Shown here in pieces: positions 1 through 5,921 of a stretch of DNA of 7,967 bases. Location: NCBI GenBank assembly GCA_964400655.1, contig CAYNVN010000066.1:1-7967 (forward strand). Direction: 5' to 3'. The position numbers were made by a program, and so were the translations under genes. The DNA comes from B16-G9 sp964400655. GTDB taxonomy: Bacteria > Bacteroidota > Bacteroidia > Bacteroidales > F082. Within the stretch, counting starts at the first letter, position 1. The number at the start of each line of letters is the position of its first letter. Under the pieces are notes generated by a model. That model was given only the letters and a program-made list of their open reading frames with translations, was not told the origin of the DNA and did no database searches.

Positions 1-34
1 GACGACCGTAGGGAGGAGAAATCCCCAAATAAAG

Positions 35-146
35 ACGACCGAATTCCCTTTTACTAAAAGGGCAGGCTGGTGCCGGGGAGTTCCCTACTTTGAACGACAG
101 AATTCCCTTTTGTCTGTATGGGCAGGCTGCTACTCAGGAGATCCCT
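35..146. repeat. Two-copy tandem duplication, period 59-60 nt, inside the repeat element
   Basis: Copy A (35-86) and copy B (94-146) share ACGAC, then GAATTCCCTTTT, then GGGCAGGCTG, and end in GAG(T/A)TCCCT or the near-identical GAGATCCCT. They are offset by 59 nt in the first half and 60 nt in the second because of a one-base indel. The centres differ: copy A keeps a perfect hairpin, copy B does not. This is direct sequence observation. Whether it arose by tandem duplication or by nested insertion of the same repeat cannot be told from one locus. Confidence 0.75.
46..62. repeat. Perfect 7-bp hairpin CCCTTTT-ACT-AAAAGGG
   Basis: CCCTTTT at 46-52 pairs perfectly with AAAAGGG at 56-62 across a 3-nt ACT loop. 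The equivalent place in the second tandem copy (105-122) keeps CCCTTTT and GGG but has lost the A-run, so the stem is not maintained there. No T-run follows the stem on either strand beyond the stem itself, so it is not called a terminator. It lies about 330 nt beyond the tsaD stop. Confidence 0.6.
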
Positions 147-192
147 CAGTCGTGCCTCCTTCGGGATGACGATGGGGCTTGCAGCAGGGGCA

Positions 193-214
193 GCAACCAG
201 CAACGAGCAACCAG
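193..214. repeat. Heptamer repeat GCAACNA, block 1 (three units)
   Basis: Three contiguous heptamers are seen: GCAACCA (193-199), GCAACGA (200-206), GCAACCA (207-213), followed by the G that would open a fourth unit. A 7-nt period rotates the reading frame, so this is unlikely to be selected as protein. The same heptamer family returns at 360-382, about 167 nt away. Confidence 0.75.
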
Positions 215-230
215 ATCATCCAAACCTCTC

Positions 231-281
231 AACCTTTCCGGACTCTCCCGATAACTATCGGGATGTTCGGCCGAAAAGGTT
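231..281. repeat. Bipartite stem-loop in the tsaD 3' region
   Basis: The outer arms AACCTTTCCGG (231-241) and CCGAAAAGGTT (271-281) pair at 10 of 11 positions, the only mismatch being C238/A274. Inside them CCCGAT (247-252) pairs with ATCGGG (257-262) around an AACT loop, and T246-A263 extends this stem to 7 bp. The two stems are separated by a small asymmetric internal loop. On the minus strand it would form in a tsaD transcript reading through, starting about 108 nt after the tsaD stop. No U-tract follows, so a classical intrinsic terminator is not supported. RNA stabilisation, processing, or simply a repeat hairpin are alternatives. Confidence 0.55.
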
Positions 282-282
282 T

Positions 283-306
283 ACTTTGTGCCTTTGCGTC
301 TTCGCG
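283..306. repeat. Three-unit 8-mer run, consensus NCTTTGYG
   Basis: ACTTTGTG (283-290), CCTTTGCG (291-298) and TCTTCGCG (299-306) form an exact 8-nt period with few substitutions. From memory, strings resembling this, read on the other strand as runs of CGCAAAG/CACAAAG, recur in intergenic DNA of Bacteroidota and some other bacteria. An 8-nt period is incompatible with a stable coding frame. Confidence 0.5.
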
Positions 307-313
307 GTTCGTC

Positions 314-351
314 AAACCTTAAACTTTCAAACTTTGAACCTCCAAACCTTG
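314..351. repeat. Five-unit 7-8-mer run, consensus AAACYTTN
   Basis: The consecutive units are AAACCTT (314-320), AAACTTTC (321-328), AAACTTTG (329-336), AACCTCC (337-343) and AAACCTTG (344-351). The related CAAACCTC also occurs alone at 221-228. The run is degenerate and strongly biased to A/C/T on the plus strand. It is separated by only 8 nt from the next heptamer block. Confidence 0.6.
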
Positions 352-359
352 AATCACCA

Positions 360-382
360 GCAACAAGCAACAAGCAACGAGC
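360..382. repeat. Heptamer repeat GCAACNA, block 2 (three units)
   Basis: GCAACAA (360-366), GCAACAA (367-373) and GCAACGA (374-380) are followed by GC. The unit is the same as in the block at 193-214, with variation confined to the sixth base. The block ends 7 nt before the tsaD stop codon (389-391, minus strand), so the whole repeat cluster begins almost immediately after tsaD. Short heptameric tandem repeats are known as a genomic class in cyanobacteria (STRR sequences). Any relation to those is only by analogy. Confidence 0.75.
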
Positions 383-388
383 CAAACA

Positions 389-1405
389 TCAAAACCCTCC
401 ACGGGCATAAGGGGCAATACTTTGAGGGGCAAAATCCTTTTCAAGAAATTTAAAGTAACCTGCCACCGCAATCATGGCAGCATTATCGGTTGTATATTTA
501 AAGGGAGGCAAAAAAACCTTCCATCCTTTATCAGCAGCTTCCTTTTCAATGGCATGGCGCAATCCCGAATTGGCCGAAACGCCTCCGGCTATGGCCACCT
601 GACTGATACCCGTCTGTTCAACCGCAATACGAAGTTTCTTCATTAAAATAGCAATAATGGTATGCTGAATAGAAGCGGCCAAATCGGCTTTGTTTTTTTC
701 AATAAAATCATCATCCTCTTTCAAACGGTCACGTAAAAAATAGAGAAACGATGTTTTCAATCCGCTAAAACTATAATCCATATCCCCGATTTTCGGTTCG
801 GGAAAAGAAAAGGCAACAGGATTTCCGGTTTTTGCCAGCTTGTCGATTTCGGGCCCTCCGGGATAGGGAAGCCCCATAATTTTTGCTGCCTTATCAAAAG
901 CCTCACCGGCGGCATCGTCAATGGTTTTGCCAATAATGACCATATCCGAGGCGCTATTAACCTTAACAATTTGTGTATGTCCTCCCGATACAGTCAAACA
1001 TAAAAAGGGAAATTCCGGGTGCTCCTTTTGAACATCATCTTCCACAAAATGAGACAAAATATGTGCTTTTAAATGGTTGACTTCAATAATGGGGATATCA
1101 AGTCCCATGGCAAAGGCCTTGGCAAAAGAGGTTCCCACCAGCAGCGAACCAAGCAGTCCGGGACCCCTTGTAAAAGCCACGGCACTCAACTGATTTTTGG
1201 TTATCTTTGCCTGTTGTAGCGCCACTTCCACCACAGGAATAATGTTTTGTTGGTGAGCACGCGAAGCCAGTTCGGGAACCACACCGCCATACTTCCGGTG
1301 AACATCCTGATTGGCAATTACACTTGAGAGCATTTGTGTGTCTTTCAAAACTGCTGCCGAAGTGTCGTCGCACGAAGATTCAATACCTAATATATAAACA
1401 CTCAT
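389..1405 (-). CDS. tsaD: tRNA N6-adenosine threonylcarbamoyltransferase subunit TsaD
   Basis: TsaD transfers the threonylcarbamoyl group from threonylcarbamoyl-adenylate to A37 of ANN-decoding tRNAs, making t6A. It works in the cytoplasm with TsaB and TsaE. The 338-residue product is full length for the family. It opens with the ASKHA-fold nucleotide-binding strand ILGIESSCDDT (5-15). The metal ligands are present: H111 and H115 in NHLKAHILSH, and D307 in YTTDNAAMIA. Other family signatures are SGGHT (140-144), TIDDAAGEAFDKAAK (161-175), YPGGPEIDKL (181-190), SFSGLKTS (212-219) and AGGVSANSGLR (273-283). I chose the ATG at 1405-1403 over a GTG at 1426 because family members begin MS-x-x-ILGIESS and the GTG would overlap the divergent gene by 21 nt. 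The stop is TGA at 391-389. Its start codon directly abuts that of tamB. Confidence 0.97.
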   Translation of the reverse strand: MSVYILGIESSCDDTSAAVLKDTQMLSSVIANQDVHRKYGGVVPELASRAHQQNIIPVVEVALQQAKITKNQLSAVAFTRGPGLLGSLLVGTSFAKAFAMGLDIPIIEVNHLKAHILSHFVEDDVQKEHPEFPFLCLTVSGGHTQIVKVNSASDMVIIGKTIDDAAGEAFDKAAKIMGLPYPGGPEIDKLAKTGNPVAFSFPEPKIGDMDYSFSGLKTSFLYFLRDRLKEDDDFIEKNKADLAASIQHTIIAILMKKLRIAVEQTGISQVAIAGGVSANSGLRHAIEKEAADKGWKVFLPPFKYTTDNAAMIAVAGYFKFLEKDFAPQSIAPYARGGF

Positions 1406-4400
1406 TTGAATAGTAATAAGGGGCACAAAAATATAAAAAAGAAGTTATTACGAGGCTTTCTTTGGATTATACCGGTGTTATTCTACATTCCGGTAAGCCT
1501 TACGTTTTTGTCTAATCAGCCCCTGTTTCAAACATTCAGCGCCAAAATGGTAACCGACTTTTTAACAAAATATACCGGTTACCATTTTAATATCAGCTCC
1601 ATCAATATTGATCTGCTTGAGGGTTTTGAAGCCGGAGGCCTCGCTTTGTACGATCATCACAATAATCCCATGATTAAAATAGGTAAACTAAGCATCAGGC
1701 CCGTTTATGCCGATTACAAAATTTACGGAATCATTGCGCAATCGGTAAAAATCGACAGTCTTGATTTTAGGCTGGGAACCTATTTAAATGAAGAAGAATT
1801 AAACCTTATAAAATTTATCCAATCATTATCAGATACCACGGCACCGCCTTCAAATACAGTCTTCAAATTAAAAATCAAACATATTGCAATTACCAACTCT
1901 CATTTTGAAAAGTTCAGTCAAAACGATTCGTTGGGCAACGGAAAAGCCATGGATTACGACAACATGGTTTTTGATAACATCAACCTGAAAATTGACCGGT
2001 TCAAACTTTACGACGATTCTCTCAACTTCCAAATAAAAACCCTTTCAGCCATCGAAAAATGCGGATTGATTGCAAAAAACCTGCAAATGGATTTTATCCT
2101 GAGCGGAACCACCATTCGCGGGCATAACCTGAAAGGCAATATAAATCACTCAAAACTTAATGCCGATATTGAACTGAATTACAAAAACTGGGGGCAAATG
2201 AGCTCGTTCCTCGACTCGGTGCAGCTTAAAGGCAACTTCAGAAATACCACTCTTTACCTTTCCGATATCGGATATTTTGCCGATGTAATGTTCCCCATGA
2301 AAGACTCCGTGAAATTCAGCGGAACGGTTAACGGTACCGTTGAACATTTTACGGCAAACAATCTAATTATCGACTTTGGCAAGACAACCCATATTGACGG
2401 TGATTTCAAAGTGTCACAAGTTACCGAAGTTAATAAAACCCGTTTTGATGCTTATATCAGAGGTTTTTCAACCGGCTATTGCGATATGAAGATTTTTAAA
2501 CTCCCTGAAGGAAACGAAATACCCATACCCAAAGATTTTAAGTGTGACGACATACTCAGGCTTAAGGGAACCTTTAACGGAAACTATTTTGATTTTAACA
2601 CAAAACTTGACCTGTTGGTCAACAATGCCCCGCTAAAAACAAACATCAACTTCAAATACATCGCCAACGATACGGTCAGCCTTGCGGCCACCTTAAACGG
2701 GAAAAATCTTGACCTGGGTCACCTGTTTAAACTTGAAGACTATTTTGGACAGGGCACCATTAAAGCAGAAATCACCGGAAAGGGAAAATCGTTTGAAGAT
2801 ATCTCGATAGATGCAGCACTTACCCTTACAAACCTGCAGGCCTTTGATTACCGGTACGACTCAATAACCTACAACGGAAACTACCACAGGCAAAACATCA
2901 ACGGAACAGTGAATATCATTGATAAAAACCTTGTTTTAAATCTTAACGGAGCTATCGATTTTTCAGACACCCCGCTCTACACTGCCAAAACAAAAATAGG
3001 CAAGATACATCTAAAAGCCCTGAATCTGATTGACAACGACTTCTCACTGGCCACAACTGCCGACATGAGGATAAAAGGTGATAACCTGAAAGATATGATT
3101 GCCAATATAACATTTGAAAACAGCCGGTTAATATTAAACGATTCGGATTATTTCGTAAAATCGATAAATCTAAAAAAATACGACTCTTCAAACCAACAGG
3201 TTATTACAATTAACTCAGATTATCTTGATGGTAAAGCAAACGGTCAATTCGACCTTTCAACACTTAACAGCAAAATGGTCAATCTTATCAACAACTACTT
3301 CCTTATTGATGAAAACAATTCTGCGCATGCCGACACATCGGGATTCATACATCTTTCAGCCACCATAAAAGATGATAAACTTTTTGAAGACCAGTTTTTA
3401 CACGGCCTGACCATTGAAAACGGCAGCAGGTTTTCAACCACACTAAACTTTAAAAACAACCATGTTTCGGCCAAATTCACCTCCCCTTTTATGGCATATA
3501 ACAATGTCAGGTTTAAAAACAACAATATATTGGTTAAAACGCGTAAAGGCAAACTGTTTTTAAATGCACGTACCGACCATATCATATTAAAAGACAGCAC
3601 CGCTTCCGACCCGCAACGCATTGGCATGGACAACTTTACCATTAACTCTTCCGTTTTCAAAAACATGCTGGATTTCGGTATCAACTGGCACAACAACGAT
3701 ACCACAAAAAAAGATTATGGAAAAATCAGGGGTTATTTCTACCAAAACGACGACAAAAGAGAGCTGACTTTCGACAATGTAAAAGTTTACATTCAGGATA
3801 CCTTATGGACTCTCGACAAAAACAACAGCATCATTTCCGACAACTCGGGCATCAGGTTTAACAATGTTACCATTAACGGCGGATCTTCAAAATTATCAAT
3901 CCAGGGAGTTGTGCCTAAAAAGAGCGGCGACTCACTTGAAGTCACCTTCAATCAGTGGAACCTTTCCAATTTCGACCTGGCTCTTAAAAATTCGGGAATC
4001 GACTTCGACGGGTTTATTAACGGCACACTGGAACTAAGCATGATAAACAACAACCGCACTTTGATATCCGATTTTAAAATCATCAATTTCGGGCTAAACA
4101 ACGTTTATCTTGGCGATGCAAGAATAATGAATACCTGGAACAATGTTGACCAATCGGTATTCATTAAATCACAAATAATAAGAAAAGGCAATACGGGAAC
4201 CGGAAAAGTGTTTTCTCTCGACGGTTTTTATTTCCCGTTTAAAGAAAAAAACGGCCTGCAACTCCATGCCGATTTTAACCGCATCAATCTGGCAATACTC
4301 AACCCGTTGTTAAAAAATCTGTTTCACGACATTGAAGGAAAAGGAAAAGGTTATTTCGATATCAGCGGAACATTAAAAGAACCGGTAATCGTTGGTAAAG

Positions 4401-5914
4401 CCGAACTGATACGGGCAGGCCTTGTGGTTAATTATTTAAATTCAAAGTACTCATTTTCAAATTACCTCGAATTTAAGCGCAACGAAATAAATTTCGACAA
4501 CATTGTAATTTACGACACCCTTGGCAATAAAGGTTTAATTAGCGGGAGTTTACGTCATAACTATTTCAGCGACTTCCATTACGACCTGCACGTAAACACC
4601 GACAAATTGCTATTTATCAACACAAACCGCAAAATGAACGAACTTTATTACGGCAGCGCCATTGCTTCGGGCAACATCCATTTATGGGGAGGCCCCGATT
4701 ATATTAAACTCGAAGCAAAAGCAAAAACCGTTGAAGGTACCGACCTTAACATTCCGCTCGATTATGTTTACGACGTATCCGAAAACGACTACATAATTTT
4801 TACTCCGCCTCCGGTTGATTCGGCTACTGCCGATTCGCTCCGCTTAATTTCCGAAGAAAAAGCATTAAGCCGTGAAGAACAAATAAATAAAGAAAACCAG
4901 GAAGAGGCTTTAAAGTATGATATCAAACTAAACACCAGCATTACAACCGATGCAAAAGTAAACATCTTTCTGCCGTCAGAGCTTGGAAACATCGAATCTC
5001 AGGGACACGGAAACCTTGATTTCAATGCCAATTCCAACGGAGTATTTAATATTATTGGCGATTATATTGTTAACACCGGATACTTTCATTTTAACTTTAA
5101 AAACCTTGTAAGCAAACGGTTCGACCTTGTTGAAGGCGGTAAAATATCGTGGACGGGCGACCCTACCGGTGCTATTATCAACATCAAAGGCCTCTATAAA
5201 GTAAAAACCAATGTCAGCAGCCTCGGTGTTGTAATCGACTCAACGGCTACATACAAAAACAAAGTAATGGTTTACTGTTATGTTACCCTGAGCAATACCC
5301 TGCTCGACCCCGACCTTAAATTCTCCTTCGATATGCCGGATGCCGACCCCGACCTTAAAAGAATGATATTTGCCAACCTCGACACCACCAACGTATCGGT
5401 AGTAAACGAACAAATGATATCGCTTCTGGTTCTCGGCACCTTTAATTACAGCAACGCCGGAAATGTAAACCTTGCCTCTTCGGGCTATAATATACTTGCC
5501 AACCAGCTTAGCAGCATGTTGTCAAAAATGAGCGATAAATTTGATATTGGTGTAAATTACAAAGTTGGCGACGAAGTGTCGCAACAGGAATTTGAAGTAG
5601 CACTGTCAACCCGGCTGTTCAACAACCGGCTTAGCATTGCCGGCAATTTCGGCATGACCTACGATCAGGCTCAAAAAAACGCCAGTAATATTGTGGGTGA
5701 TGTGGATATCTCTTACAAACTTACCAAAGACGGGCGCTGGCTGCTAAAAGCTTTTAACCACTCCAACATGAACTCGTGGTACTATTACAACAACTACGAC
5801 AAGATTTCGCCTTACACTCAGGGGGTTGGCGTGGCCTACCGGAAAGAGTTTAACAACATTCAGGAACTGTTTACACGACAGCGAAAAAAGAAATCCGAAA
5901 AAAACACAAAATAA
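1406..5914 (+). CDS. tamB: Translocation/assembly module TamB family protein
   Basis: A 1502-residue AsmA-like envelope protein. An N-terminal signal-anchor (about residues 18-35, FLWIIPVLFYIPVSLTFL) follows a Lys/Arg-rich start, leaving the rest in the periplasm. The body is a long run of beta-strand pairs typical of the hydrophobic-groove bridge fold. The C-terminal TamB/DUF490 domain spans about 1171-1480 and has the conserved G-D-Y...G-Y-F-H-F and ISWTGDPTG (W1249) signatures, then the PDADPDLKR and MISLLVLG motifs. Proteobacterial TamB pairs with TamA in outer-membrane protein insertion, and AsmA-like proteins are implicated in phospholipid transport. The exact Bacteroidota role is inferred. 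The start is TTG at 1406: an in-frame stop lies at 1388-1390, no in-frame ATG/GTG follows it, and the next ATG (residue 48) would delete the anchor. A charged, probably helical insert (1150-1172) follows a Pro-rich stretch. Two TAA codons end it (5912-5917). It is probably first in an operon with the next two genes. Confidence 0.93.
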   Translation: MNSNKGHKNIKKKLLRGFLWIIPVLFYIPVSLTFLSNQPLFQTFSAKMVTDFLTKYTGYHFNISSINIDLLEGFEAGGLALYDHHNNPMIKIGKLSIRPVYADYKIYGIIAQSVKIDSLDFRLGTYLNEEELNLIKFIQSLSDTTAPPSNTVFKLKIKHIAITNSHFEKFSQNDSLGNGKAMDYDNMVFDNINLKIDRFKLYDDSLNFQIKTLSAIEKCGLIAKNLQMDFILSGTTIRGHNLKGNINHSKLNADIELNYKNWGQMSSFLDSVQLKGNFRNTTLYLSDIGYFADVMFPMKDSVKFSGTVNGTVEHFTANNLIIDFGKTTHIDGDFKVSQVTEVNKTRFDAYIRGFSTGYCDMKIFKLPEGNEIPIPKDFKCDDILRLKGTFNGNYFDFNTKLDLLVNNAPLKTNINFKYIANDTVSLAATLNGKNLDLGHLFKLEDYFGQGTIKAEITGKGKSFEDISIDAALTLTNLQAFDYRYDSITYNGNYHRQNINGTVNIIDKNLVLNLNGAIDFSDTPLYTAKTKIGKIHLKALNLIDNDFSLATTADMRIKGDNLKDMIANITFENSRLILNDSDYFVKSINLKKYDSSNQQVITINSDYLDGKANGQFDLSTLNSKMVNLINNYFLIDENNSAHADTSGFIHLSATIKDDKLFEDQFLHGLTIENGSRFSTTLNFKNNHVSAKFTSPFMAYNNVRFKNNNILVKTRKGKLFLNARTDHIILKDSTASDPQRIGMDNFTINSSVFKNMLDFGINWHNNDTTKKDYGKIRGYFYQNDDKRELTFDNVKVYIQDTLWTLDKNNSIISDNSGIRFNNVTINGGSSKLSIQGVVPKKSGDSLEVTFNQWNLSNFDLALKNSGIDFDGFINGTLELSMINNNRTLISDFKIINFGLNNVYLGDARIMNTWNNVDQSVFIKSQIIRKGNTGTGKVFSLDGFYFPFKEKNGLQLHADFNRINLAILNPLLKNLFHDIEGKGKGYFDISGTLKEPVIVGKAELIRAGLVVNYLNSKYSFSNYLEFKRNEINFDNIVIYDTLGNKGLISGSLRHNYFSDFHYDLHVNTDKLLFINTNRKMNELYYGSAIASGNIHLWGGPDYIKLEAKAKTVEGTDLNIPLDYVYDVSENDYIIFTPPPVDSATADSLRLISEEKALSREEQINKENQEEALKYDIKLNTSITTDAKVNIFLPSELGNIESQGHGNLDFNANSNGVFNIIGDYIVNTGYFHFNFKNLVSKRFDLVEGGKISWTGDPTGAIINIKGLYKVKTNVSSLGVVIDSTATYKNKVMVYCYVTLSNTLLDPDLKFSFDMPDADPDLKRMIFANLDTTNVSVVNEQMISLLVLGTFNYSNAGNVNLASSGYNILANQLSSMLSKMSDKFDIGVNYKVGDEVSQQEFEVALSTRLFNNRLSIAGNFGMTYDQAQKNASNIVGDVDISYKLTKDGRWLLKAFNHSNMNSWYYYNNYDKISPYTQGVGVAYRKEFNNIQELFTRQRKKKSEKNTK
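1426..1433 (-). promoter_or_regulatory. Possible Bacteroidota -7 promoter element for tsaD
   Basis: Read on the minus strand this is TATTTTTG, an exact match to the Bacteroidota primary sigma factor -7 consensus TAnnTTTG. It lies 21 nt upstream of the tsaD ATG, so transcription would begin around 1420 and leave a very short leader. No TTTG (-33 element) is seen at the usual 19-21 nt further upstream, and the region is A/T-rich, so chance is a real alternative. If real, it lies inside the first codons of tamB and favours the ATG start of tsaD over the GTG. Confidence 0.3.
5305..5359 (+). repeat. 16-nt perfect direct repeat inside tamB
   Basis: CGACCCCGACCTTAAA occurs at 5305-5320 and again at 5344-5359. 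The spacing is 39 nt, exactly 13 codons, so both copies are read in the same frame and encode D-P-D-L-K twice in the conserved C-terminal TamB segment (L-D-P-D-L-K ... A-D-P-D-L-K). Related TamB proteins usually show similar Asp/Pro motifs at these two places, so convergent codon choice and local gene conversion are both possible. Confidence 0.7.
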
Positions 5915-5921
5915 TAATGCC

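Larger units (their letters stand above)
1..172. repeat. Interspersed repeat element with diverged inverted ends, truncated by the window edge
   Basis: The left end reads GACGACCGTAGGGAGGAGAA followed by ATCCCC. The right end, about 137-172, reads GGAGATCCCTC, then a CCTCC block, and finishes TTCGGGATGACG. Read on the opposite strand, the right end has the same theme as the left: a GTCAT/GTCG edge, then GGAGG and GAGGGAT blocks. The ends therefore look like diverged inverted repeats around a roughly 100 nt core. From memory, sequences of this type (TTCGGGATGACG next to GGAGATCCCTC) recur between genes in many draft bacterial genomes, including Bacteroidota. No transposase is present, so if mobile it would be non-autonomous. 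The true left edge lies outside the window. Family assignment is an inference without a database search. Confidence 0.6.

Noticed and set aside
46..62. Intrinsic terminator for tsaD
   Set aside because: The hairpin is about 330 nt from the tsaD stop and lacks a following T-run on the relevant strand outside the stem.
1..388. CRISPR array
   Set aside because: The repeats differ in type and length, are directly contiguous without unique spacers of regular size, and no cas gene is present.
118..453. Open frame of 111 codons on the plus strand
   Set aside because: It translates the repeat mosaic, its composition follows the 7-8-nt repeats and not protein selection, and it runs antisense into the 3' end of tsaD. 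It is a repeat-derived spurious frame.
1202..1209. TATCTTTG, an exact TAnnTTTG match on the plus strand that could be a tamB promoter
   Set aside because: It lies about 200 nt upstream inside tsaD and has no TTTG at the expected -33 spacing. One such match is expected by chance at this density, so it is not listed as a feature.
1406..1426. Longer TsaD starting at GTG 1426
   Set aside because: The seven extra residues are not typical of TsaD, would overlap tamB, and would start inside the possible -7 promoter element.
3295..3705. 136-codon open frame antisense to tamB
   Set aside because: It has no recognisable motif or start context and lies wholly opposite a well-supported coding region, so it is a shadow frame.
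5826..5921. Upstream in-frame ATG extending the T9SS cargo protein by 32 residues
   Set aside because: The extension lies inside tamB and puts charged sequence in front of a clear signal peptide.
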